Source of the DNA: Jejuia rubra
GTDB taxonomy: Bacteria; Bacteroidota; Bacteroidia; Flavobacteriales; Flavobacteriaceae
Direction of reading: 5' to 3'
Assembly: GCF_042684665.1 (NCBI RefSeq)
Contig: NZ_JBHULY010000039.1
Span: 1 to 64,000 of the forward strand
DNA: 64,000 nt
The notes below the pieces were generated by a model. It did no database searches. It saw nothing but the letters and a program-made list of their open reading frames with translations, and was not told the DNA's origin. Every line of letters begins with the position of its first letter. Positions within the stretch are counted from its first letter, which is position 1. Position numbers and translations under genes: made by a program. Of this stretch, positions 34,498 to 42,122 are shown piece after piece.

Positions 34498-35237
34498 TGC
34501 ACAATTTCATCATTGATATAAATGCAGATGTTGGTGAAGGTATTGGTAATGAATCCCAACTGATGCCTTATATTTCCTCGTGCAATATTGCCTGCGGGGG
34601 GCATGCCGGAGACCATAGAACCATGCAAAAAACTGTGAAACTTGCCAAGGATCACGGTGTGAAAATTGGTGCCCATCCCTCTTTTCCAGATAAAGACAAC
34701 TTTGGCCGTGTGCCCATGGAGATGTCCTGTGCCGCTTTGTTTACGGCAATTGAGGATCAAATGGATGCCTTAAGGCATGTGCTGGAAGTTGAAAATTTGG
34801 ACCTGCACCATGTAAAGCCGCACGGCGCATTGTATAATTTGGCCGCTATCGATAGCCGAACAGCCACTTGTTTTGTTGAGGCCATGAAAACCATAGTTGC
34901 GCCCGTTAAGCTTTATGTGCCTTTCAATTCCGTTATTGCCAAAATTGCAATTGAGAATAACATCCCTATTATTTATGAGGCCTTTGCGGACAGAAATTAC
35001 AATGACGACCTTACTCTGGTCGACAGGACAGAGGCCAATGCGCTTATCCAAGACCCTGACCTGATGTTCGAGCATGTTTTCAGGATAATTAAGGACAAGA
35101 AAGTGAAAACCATCAGCGGGGCATTGCAGCCTATTGAGGCACATACCTTTTGCATTCACGGGGATAATCACAATGCGGTAAGGTTGGTTAGGGAATTGTT
35201 CCTTCGATTGAAGGCCAAAGGCATCCAAGTTAGTTGA
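34497..35237 (+). CDS. pxpA: 5-oxoprolinase subunit PxpA (LamB/YcsF family)
   Basis: 246 residues. With PxpB and PxpC it hydrolyses 5-oxoproline (pyroglutamate) to glutamate using ATP. Diagnostic are DINADVGEGIGNE, SSCNIACGGHAGDH, GAHPSFPD and HHVKPHGALYN. GTG start at 34497 overlaps the transporter stop (TAGTG). The family length is about 250, so it is complete. Confidence 0.93.
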   Translation: MHNFIIDINADVGEGIGNESQLMPYISSCNIACGGHAGDHRTMQKTVKLAKDHGVKIGAHPSFPDKDNFGRVPMEMSCAALFTAIEDQMDALRHVLEVENLDLHHVKPHGALYNLAAIDSRTATCFVEAMKTIVAPVKLYVPFNSVIAKIAIENNIPIIYEAFADRNYNDDLTLVDRTEANALIQDPDLMFEHVFRIIKDKKVKTISGALQPIEAHTFCIHGDNHNAVRLVRELFLRLKAKGIQVS

Positions 35238-35962
35238 TGAAATTCCAACTCAAATACCAAAGATTTGGAGAATGCGCTATTTTGGTAGAATGGCCTGCTA
35301 AAATTGATGAGGACATCCTATCGGACATACTCTTATTTAAATTTTCTGTTGAAAATCAGTTAAAACATATTTTTGAGGTAACTACTGCATACCATTCACT
35401 ATTAGTTGTTTATAAAAATTATTTTTCCTTCGATGAAGAAGTTGGGCGACTAAAAGAAATTTATAGGAATCCGTCAGAAATTAAGCCACGACCGCCACGA
35501 TTATGGAAAATCCCGGTATGTTATGATGACGATTTTGGTATTGATTTGGATGCGCTTTCCAAAGAGAAAAAGTTGTCAAAAAAAGAGGTGGTTCAAATGC
35601 ATTCAAAAGCTATTTATACCGTTTACTTTATTGGGTTTTTGCCCGGATTTCTGTATTTAGGGGGATTGGATGAAACACTTCACACACCAAGAAAGGCCGT
35701 GCCACGCTTAAAAATTGAAAAGGGGGCTGTGGCCATTGGAGGTAAACAAACTGGAGTTTACCCAAGCGGAAGCCCCGGGGGTTGGCATATTATTGGTAAT
35801 TCGCCAATTTCATTTTTCGATCCGCATAAAGAACAGTCCTGTTTTGCAAGTGCATTGGACCAAGTACAATTTGTGCCAATTTCACGTTCGGGCTATGAGG
35901 ATATCAAAACTTTGGTAAAAGCAGGCGTATATCAAATGGAGAGCGAGGTGATTGATGGTTGA
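35237..35962 (+). CDS. pxpB: 5-oxoprolinase subunit PxpB (KipI family)
   Basis: 241 residues. The carboxyltransferase subdomain C/D of the urea-amidolyase type. Conserved: YTVYFIGFLPGFLYLGGLDE, TPRKAVPRLKIEKGAVAIGG and GVYPSGSPGGWHIIGNSP. It starts at the ATG overlapping the pxpA stop (TGATG). Formerly described as the sporulation kinase inhibitor KipI in Bacillus; 5-oxoprolinase is the established general function. Confidence 0.92.
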   Translation: MKFQLKYQRFGECAILVEWPAKIDEDILSDILLFKFSVENQLKHIFEVTTAYHSLLVVYKNYFSFDEEVGRLKEIYRNPSEIKPRPPRLWKIPVCYDDDFGIDLDALSKEKKLSKKEVVQMHSKAIYTVYFIGFLPGFLYLGGLDETLHTPRKAVPRLKIEKGAVAIGGKQTGVYPSGSPGGWHIIGNSPISFFDPHKEQSCFASALDQVQFVPISRSGYEDIKTLVKAGVYQMESEVIDG

Positions 35963-36803
35963 GATTTTACAGCCTGGGATATTTACGAGTATTCAGGACT
36001 TTGGCCGTATCGGTTTTCAAAAGTTTGGGGTACCTTATTCGGGAGTAATGGATAGATATGCTGCTGTTGTGGCCAATACTTTGGTTGGAAATCCAGAAAA
36101 CTCACCAGTTTTGGAAATCACCATGATGGGATTAAAACTCGAGTTTCATTGCCCGGCTGTAATAGCGGTTAGCGGTGCCGCTAGTTTCCCAAATATCAAT
36201 GACAAAAGTGTGCCTTTGAACCGAACCATATCTGTCCATAAGGGAGACGTTTTATCGTTTGGAAGGCTCAACGATGGGTTTAGAAGCTACTTGGCAGTTA
36301 AAGGGGGTTTTAAAGGAGAAAAGGTGATGGGTAGTTATAGTATGTACGGTGGAATTACCGCATCCAATAGACTTAATAAAGGCGATACCATTTCAATTGA
36401 TGAGACGCCCGATGCACTCAAACCAAAAAACGCATCCTTTAAAGTCAATCGGGATTATATTTTAAAAGATAATATTGAGGTATTTAAAGGTCCGGAATAT
36501 GATAAATTAAACAAGACGCAACAATCCAAATTGTTGGAGGAAGGCTTTACTATTTCAAAGGACAGCAATCGAATGGGTTATCGTCTGGAACAAACAGTGG
36601 CAAATGATTTGGCACCTATTCTCACGGCTCCCGTATTACCTGGAACAGTACAGCTAACACCTTCGGGAAAACCGATTATTTTGATGCGCGATTGTCAAAC
36701 GACGGGAGGCTATCCAAGAATATTTCAATTGAAAGAAACAGCCATCAACGTATTGGCCCAGAAATACATGGGGCAAAGCATCAAGTTCAAATTGGTAGAT
36801 TAA
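35955..36803 (+). CDS. pxpC: 5-oxoprolinase subunit PxpC (KipA family)
   Basis: 282 residues. The biotin-dependent carboxyltransferase-like partner of PxpB. Conserved: LQPGIFTSIQDFGRIGFQKF, GVPYSGVMDRYA, SNRMGYRLEQ and MRDCQTTGGYPRI. The start overlaps the pxpB end by 8 nt; an in-frame TTG at 35952 is an alternative start. It ends in a 4-nt tail-to-tail overlap with deoC (36800-36803). Confidence 0.92.
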   Translation: MVEILQPGIFTSIQDFGRIGFQKFGVPYSGVMDRYAAVVANTLVGNPENSPVLEITMMGLKLEFHCPAVIAVSGAASFPNINDKSVPLNRTISVHKGDVLSFGRLNDGFRSYLAVKGGFKGEKVMGSYSMYGGITASNRLNKGDTISIDETPDALKPKNASFKVNRDYILKDNIEVFKGPEYDKLNKTQQSKLLEEGFTISKDSNRMGYRLEQTVANDLAPILTAPVLPGTVQLTPSGKPIILMRDCQTTGGYPRIFQLKETAINVLAQKYMGQSIKFKLVD

Positions 36804-37561
36804 TCTTTATTTGCTTTGACGGTTGCGGTGGACTCTTCATCTTGCTTCGTAGTGTCACTGTTATTGTTCTCCACAGTCTGAATGTATTGCTTAAAAATCC
36901 TGGTATTCCGAATTTGGCGAGCATTGTACTCTGATTTTATCAGTGTAGAAGTGCCAATTCTATCCGCGCCGGCATCAATAAATTTCAATGCGGTTTCAAA
37001 GTCGCTTATACCTCCCGAAGCTTTTATCTTCATTTTGTTTTTAACCGTTTTTTTAATGATTTTCACGGCAGTAAACGTTGCCCCACTTTTTGCAAATCCA
37101 GTGGAGGTTTTAATGTAATCGGCATTGGCATCAAGGCAAATTTCGCAAGCCTTGATGATGTCGTTTTTGTTTAATTCCGAAATTTCGAGAATGACCTTCA
37201 ATGGTTTTTTTCCAATTGCGGTTTTTACATTCAGCACATCCCGTAACACGGCTACGTAGTTTTTACTTTTCAAAAACCCACGATTTAGTACCATATCAAT
37301 TTCATCCGCCCCATCATTTATGGCATTTTCGGCTTCAAAGACCTTTGCTTTACTGTCTGCTGATCCAAAAGGAAATCCTACAACTGTGCATACTTTAGTA
37401 TTGGAATCTTTAAGGATTTGCTTCGCCATAGCCACATAGCAACTATTGACACAAACACTATGAAAATTATGCTCAATGGCCTGTTTACATAACTCAACTA
37501 TATCATGTTCTGTAGCGGAAGGGTTGAGGCAAGTGTAATCAATGTACTGTGCAATATTCAT
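36800..37561 (-). CDS. deoC: Deoxyribose-phosphate aldolase
   Basis: 253 residues. Class I aldolase that splits 2-deoxyribose-5-phosphate into glyceraldehyde-3-phosphate and acetaldehyde in deoxynucleoside catabolism. The Schiff-base lysine is in ADYIKTSTGFAKSGAT. Other marks are DYTCLNPSATEHDI, VCVNSCYV, VVGFPFGS, EIDMVLNRG and KASGGISDFETA. The C-terminus has an unusual polar tail after IQTVENNNSDTTKQDEES that runs to the stop. No nucleoside phosphorylase gene is adjacent. Confidence 0.93.
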   Translation of the reverse strand: MNIAQYIDYTCLNPSATEHDIVELCKQAIEHNFHSVCVNSCYVAMAKQILKDSNTKVCTVVGFPFGSADSKAKVFEAENAINDGADEIDMVLNRGFLKSKNYVAVLRDVLNVKTAIGKKPLKVILEISELNKNDIIKACEICLDANADYIKTSTGFAKSGATFTAVKIIKKTVKNKMKIKASGGISDFETALKFIDAGADRIGTSTLIKSEYNARQIRNTRIFKQYIQTVENNNSDTTKQDEESTATVKANKD

Positions 37562-37765
37562 AGAGGTTTTCTATTTAATAGTTTATAATTTAGTTAACAA
37601 GAGGGAAACAAAAAGGGTGAATTTTATGTTGGATTTGGGACATAAAAATGTTGGGCTAAGTTAAAGATTTAATTTTAAAAAAAATGGATTTTAACGATTT
37701 ATTGGACGATTGGTCGAACCTCTTTTCGACAAAATTGGCAAAGTTCCCGATGTACAGTAAAAACG

Positions 37766-37810
37766 AAAAAAGCAACGTTCATCTTAATAAAAGAATCGCG
37801 TTGCTTTTCT
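37766..37810 (-). terminator. Terminator of clpB
   Basis: Minus-strand AAAAGCAACG, a 21-nt loop and CGTTGCTTTTTT, about 25 nt past the clpB stop at 37833. Confidence 0.7.
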
Positions 37811-37832
37811 ACTAACCAACCAAAACTAAATT

Positions 37833-40436
37833 TTATGCATTTTCTACCAAATCGCTCTGATTTCTGAAGACCAATTGGTCGTCAAAGGCATCCAGTAGAA
37901 TATTACTGTCTGTTGTTACTTTTCCAGCCAAAATTTCCTTGCTTAAGGCGTTGAGGACTTCTTTTTGAATCACCCGTTTCACTGGCCTTGCGCCATATTC
38001 GGGATTGTAGCCTCTTTCAGCTAAATAGCTAATGGCTTCCGAAGTAGCATCAAAAGTGATGTTTTGTTGCAACAGCATCTTCGTCACGTTTTTAAGCTGT
38101 AAACCTACGATGGCGACAATGTTTTTCTTTGTAAGTGGTGTAAACATAATAGTGTCGTCAATTCGGTTTAAAAACTCTGGTCTTACGCTTTGTTTCAAAA
38201 GCGCCAATACATCTACTTTTGAAGCTTCAATGGCGGAATCAATATCTTTAGTCGCCTCAAATCGTTCCTGTATGATATGGCTCCCGATATTAGACGTCAT
38301 GATGATGATAGTATTTTTGAAATCAGCCACACGACCTTTATTATCCGTTAAATGCCCTTCATCAAGAACTTGCAACAAAATATTGAAGGTATCGGGGTGT
38401 GCTTTTTCAATTTCATCCAACAATACCACGGAATAGGGCTTTCTACGCACGGCTTCGGTCAATTGACCACCTTCATCGTAACCCACATACCCTGGAGGTG
38501 CGCCCACCAATCTACTTACGGCATGACGCTCTTGGTATTCGCTCATGTCAATCCTTGTCATCGCATTTTCGTCATCAAACAAATATTCGGCAAGCGCTTT
38601 TGCCAGTTCCGTTTTACCTACACCTGTTGTGCCTAAGAACAAAAATGTACCGATAGGTTTTTGTGGGTTTTGTAATCCAGCCCGGCTCCGTCTTACGGCA
38701 TCACTAACGGCCTCGATGGCTTCTTCCTGGCCAACAACGCGTTTGTGCAGTTCATCCTCTAATTTCAGTAGCTTTTCGCGTTCGCTCTGCAGCATTTTTG
38801 TTACAGGAATACCCGTCCATTTGGCAACCACTTCTGCAATATCATCATAGGTGACTTCCTCTTTTATCAAAGAGTTTTCGGATTGTGCTTTTAATTGTTC
38901 TTGAAGCGCTTCAAGTTGCTCTTGGGCTTCTTTTATCTTGCCGTAACGCAATTCGGCCACTTTGCCGTAATCCCCTTCGCGTTCCGCTTTTTCGGCTTCT
39001 AGCTTGAAGTTTTCGATATCCAATTTTGTGTTTTGGATGTTGTCAACCACTTCTTTTTCGCTCTTCCATTTGGCGAATATATCGTTACGCTGTTCCTTCA
39101 AATTAGCCAGGTCGGAGCGTAGGGATTTTAATTTACTTTCATCCTTTTCACGCTTAATGGCTTCAATCTCAATTTCCAACTGCATGATTTTTCTATCCAA
39201 AACATCCAATTCCTCGGGCTTTGAATTGATTTCCATCCGCATTTTAGAAGCCGCCTCATCCATCAAATCAATGGCTTTATCCGGTAGGAATCTGTTGGTA
39301 ATATAGCGTTGCGATAGTTCCACCGCACCAATAATAGCATCGTCTTTTATACGTACTTTGTGATGTGTCTCGTATTTTTCTTTAATACCACGCAAAATGG
39401 AAATGGCACTTTCGGTATCGGGTTCATCTACCATTACTTTCTGAAAACGACGCTCCAAGGCTTTGTCTTTTTCAAAATACTTTTGGTATTCGTCCAAAGT
39501 GGTTGCGCCAATGGCTCTCAGTTCGCCACGGGCCAGGGCAGGTTTTAAAATATTAGCGGCATCCATAGCGCCTTGTCCGCCTCCAGCCCCAACAAGGGTA
39601 TGGATTTCGTCTATAAAGAGAACAATATCGCCATCGCTTGTTGTTACTTCTTTAATGACGGCCTTTAGTCGTTCCTCAAACTCACCCTTATATTTGGCTC
39701 CAGCAATCAGCGCGCCCATATCCAATGCGAAAATTTGCTTTTCTTTTAGGTTTTCAGGGATGTCTCCATCAATTATTCTGTGTGCTAAGCCTTCGGCAAT
39801 TGCTGTTTTTCCGGTACCTGGTTCACCCACCAAAATGGGGTTGTTTTTGGTACGACGGGATAAAATTTGAAGTATCCTTCGGATTTCCTCATCGCGACCA
39901 ATAACCGGGTCCAACTTGCCGTCCTTTGCCAATTGGTTCAGGTTTTTGGCGTATTTAGATAATGAATTATAGGTGTCCTCCTGACTTTGGGAAGTCACAT
40001 TTTCGCCTTTGCGTAATTCTTCAATCGCTGTTTTCAAACCTTTTTCGGTTACGCCTTGGTCTTTCAACATTTGGGCAATTTTGCTATTCGATTTAAAAAC
40101 GGCCAAAATCAAATGCTCGATGGATACAAATTCATCCTTCATCTTTTTGGCAATAATCGAGGCCTCGTTTAATGCTTTTCCAGCTTCGCGCGATAGCATT
40201 AAATCGCCTCCGGAAACCTTGGCAAAACTCTCTAATTGTTTATCTAGGGCCTGTTCTAAAATAGAAACGTTGACATTCAGTTTTTTCAAAATGAACGGCA
40301 GTACGTTTTCGTCCACCTCAAAAATACCTTTGAAAATGTGCTCATTTTCAATTTGTTGGTGGCCGAAGTCTTGAGCAATTTGTTGGGCTTGCTGTATGGC
40401 TTCTTGTGATTTTATTGTATAATTATTTAAGTTCAT
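37833..40436 (-). CDS. clpB: ATP-dependent disaggregase ClpB
   Basis: 867 residues. A Hsp100 chaperone that pulls proteins out of aggregates with DnaK/DnaJ. It has an N-terminal Clp_N domain (residues 1-150), NBD1 with GEPGTGKTAIAEGLA and FIDEIHTLVGAGG, the long coiled-coil M domain (about 410-530, ELDVLDRKIMQLEIEIEAIK), NBD2 with GTTGVGKTELAKALAEYLF and VVLLDEIEKAHPD, and arginine-finger segments. Length matches the family (857-870). Usually heat-inducible. No CIRCE operator is visible upstream. Confidence 0.97.
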   Translation of the reverse strand: MNLNNYTIKSQEAIQQAQQIAQDFGHQQIENEHIFKGIFEVDENVLPFILKKLNVNVSILEQALDKQLESFAKVSGGDLMLSREAGKALNEASIIAKKMKDEFVSIEHLILAVFKSNSKIAQMLKDQGVTEKGLKTAIEELRKGENVTSQSQEDTYNSLSKYAKNLNQLAKDGKLDPVIGRDEEIRRILQILSRRTKNNPILVGEPGTGKTAIAEGLAHRIIDGDIPENLKEKQIFALDMGALIAGAKYKGEFEERLKAVIKEVTTSDGDIVLFIDEIHTLVGAGGGQGAMDAANILKPALARGELRAIGATTLDEYQKYFEKDKALERRFQKVMVDEPDTESAISILRGIKEKYETHHKVRIKDDAIIGAVELSQRYITNRFLPDKAIDLMDEAASKMRMEINSKPEELDVLDRKIMQLEIEIEAIKREKDESKLKSLRSDLANLKEQRNDIFAKWKSEKEVVDNIQNTKLDIENFKLEAEKAEREGDYGKVAELRYGKIKEAQEQLEALQEQLKAQSENSLIKEEVTYDDIAEVVAKWTGIPVTKMLQSEREKLLKLEDELHKRVVGQEEAIEAVSDAVRRSRAGLQNPQKPIGTFLFLGTTGVGKTELAKALAEYLFDDENAMTRIDMSEYQERHAVSRLVGAPPGYVGYDEGGQLTEAVRRKPYSVVLLDEIEKAHPDTFNILLQVLDEGHLTDNKGRVADFKNTIIIMTSNIGSHIIQERFEATKDIDSAIEASKVDVLALLKQSVRPEFLNRIDDTIMFTPLTKKNIVAIVGLQLKNVTKMLLQQNITFDATSEAISYLAERGYNPEYGARPVKRVIQKEVLNALSKEILAGKVTTDSNILLDAFDDQLVFRNQSDLVENA

Positions 40437-40789
40437 TTGTTGTATTTTCTTTTTACCTTTACGCTTCCTTTAGGTCAATTATCTTACCAATTCCGAAAGC
40501 GACGTATTTTAAGACAAAATGTCTTGATTTTTTCTGAAGAACGTGACTTTTAGTCAGTTGTAAGCTATGGAAAAGATAATCGACTTAGGGTATGTATGAG
40601 TAAGTGCGCAAGAGTGGTGCGCTAGGGATTGCAGTGGAAAGCCCACAGCGAGGTACGAGTGAGGACTTGGAACGTAAAGCCCGACCCACTTGCCCTGAGG
40701 AACTCGAAGGGTGTGGGTAACGCCCAAAATTAATTACACTAAAAGCGCATACTTTACGTTTAACCTTGAAAGCACAATTAATAGCATAA
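40437..40789. other. Gene-free stretch between clpB and ytxJ, mostly repeat
   Basis: 353 bp. The first ~150 bp upstream of clpB presumably hold its promoter; no consensus box was seen. Positions 40619-40725 are a copy of the GGGCGTTACCC element. Confidence 0.6.
40619..40725 (-). repeat. GGGCGTTACCC interspersed element, copy 2
   Basis: On the minus strand GGGCGTTACCCACACCC ... GGTCGGGCTTTACG ... GGGCTTTCCACTGCAATCCC, TAGCGC. The block order matches 12524-12610; the middle is longer and carries an added TCACTCGTACCTCGC stretch. Confidence 0.75.
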
Positions 40790-41176
40790 ATGGGATTATT
40801 GAATAAATTATTTGGTGAAAAAACGGAGCGGGAGGAAAAGGTACTGCCGTGGATTCCGTTAAACGACGCGGGGCAAATCGATTATATAAGACAGAAATCT
40901 GGGATTACTGCTCAGGTTATTTTTAAGCATTCTACGCGCTGTGGTATCAGCAGTATGGTGCAACGCCAGTTTATCAAGGATTATAATTTTGGCGAAAAGG
41001 AGCTGGATTTGTACTATTTGGATATTTTGAGCTATCGGAATATTTCGGATTTAGTTGCCGAAAAGTTTCAATTGATGCACGAATCACCACAGCTTTTGGT
41101 GGTTAAAAATGGGGAGTTGGTGGCGCATGCCTCCCACGGACAAGTAAACGAGGTGGATCTGTCTAGATTTGTATAA
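40790..41176 (+). CDS. ytxJ: Bacillithiol-system thioredoxin-like protein YtxJ
   Basis: 128 residues. Monothiol bacilliredoxin family (DUF2847). The candidate active Cys lies in KHSTRCGISSMVQ. The thioredoxin-like fold ends with ESPQLLVVKNGELVAHASHGQV. It probably reduces bacillithiol-mixed disulphides after oxidative stress. Single gene with a strong terminator; the neighbour clpB diverges from it. Confidence 0.9.
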   Translation: MGLLNKLFGEKTEREEKVLPWIPLNDAGQIDYIRQKSGITAQVIFKHSTRCGISSMVQRQFIKDYNFGEKELDLYYLDILSYRNISDLVAEKFQLMHESPQLLVVKNGELVAHASHGQVNEVDLSRFV

Positions 41177-41187
41177 TAGTAAAATTT

Positions 41188-41223
41188 AAAGGGCTTCATG
41201 GGATATTCCATGAAGCCCTTCTT
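41188..41223 (+). terminator. Terminator of ytxJ
   Basis: AAGGGCTTCATGG, loop GATATT, CCATGAAGCCCTT followed by CTT. Perfect 13-bp stem; it may act in both directions. Confidence 0.8.
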
Positions 41224-41271
41224 ACATATTGATTTAACCAACTTTAAACCAAAAATCAGCTATTAACCACT

Positions 41272-42024
41272 CTATTGGGGCATGTAATTAAAAAGTTTTG
41301 TAATCTCCGAAGTGTTTAGTGAACGATTGTACATGAAGATGTCATCTATATGACCTTCAAACCGATACGTTTCGTTGTAGTTTACGCCCAGAAGAAGTTC
41401 TCCATTGATTTTAAAATCTTGGTCTGTGAATGATCCACTGTACACTTCAACACTGTTTACATAAATTTTCATTATGCCGTTGGTTGCGTCTTTCACATAA
41501 ACAAAATGAGTCCAAGCATCTCTAACGGGAATCGTCTCGTTTATATTAGTACCCTCATTTTCATTATAGTTTGGGTACACATATTGCATGTTTCCATATT
41601 CTGATGCGTTTACAATGATGCCGTGATTATGATTATTGCTGTTTGAAGAGCCGATTCTTTGATCGAACAAATCGTACCGCGATTGCATTCCTGTTTTTAT
41701 CCAAAACGAAAGGGTAGAGGATTGCATCGGTTTAAAGCGTATCTCCTCTGGAAAGACAACAAAAGCGTTAAAACCATTGAAAGCGGCCGCACTACTTTGG
41801 TTGCCTTCTCTGTCTTCTTCATATACAATATTGTTACCAGTCGCATGGTAGCTGTTTGTTGAGCTGTCGTTGCTATTGTTGTTAAATAGGTAGTAGGCCA
41901 GTAGTCCGTCTGACGGGAATGGGCCATCGTTCACCGTTTGTTGGTTATTTCCGTCGTCATTGTTGCTACATGAAAATGTAACAATTAACATAAAGGCTAA
42001 GGTTTTTAAACATGTTGTCTTCAT
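41272..42024 (-). CDS. LamG/concanavalin-A-like lipoprotein
   Basis: 250 residues with a lipobox (LIVTFSC-SNND, Cys19). The mature part is a LamG-like beta-sandwich: DGLLAYYLFNNNSNDSS near the start, FVVFPEEIRF, LSFWIKTGMQ, DAWTHFVYVKDATNG and GHIDDIFMYNRSLNTSEITKLF at the end. It is a surface-exposed carbohydrate- or protein-binding module with no enzyme. It lies downstream of the LRR protein gene with 98 nt between them and may be cotranscribed. Confidence 0.82.
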   Translation of the reverse strand: MKTTCLKTLAFMLIVTFSCSNNDDGNNQQTVNDGPFPSDGLLAYYLFNNNSNDSSTNSYHATGNNIVYEEDREGNQSSAAAFNGFNAFVVFPEEIRFKPMQSSTLSFWIKTGMQSRYDLFDQRIGSSNSNNHNHGIIVNASEYGNMQYVYPNYNENEGTNINETIPVRDAWTHFVYVKDATNGIMKIYVNSVEVYSGSFTDQDFKINGELLLGVNYNETYRFEGHIDDIFMYNRSLNTSEITKLFNYMPQ

Positions 42025-42122
42025 TGTAAAAGATTTAGGGTTAAATAAAATATTATGGTTAGAAGTGAATAAAATGTAAAAAGAAAGATTTCTAATATGT
42101 ACTTTTTGAATTTATCCAGCAC

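Noticed and set aside
38032..38436. Several long plus-strand ORFs opposite clpB
   Set aside because: They are antisense shadows; clpB is a full-length, highly conserved gene on the other strand.
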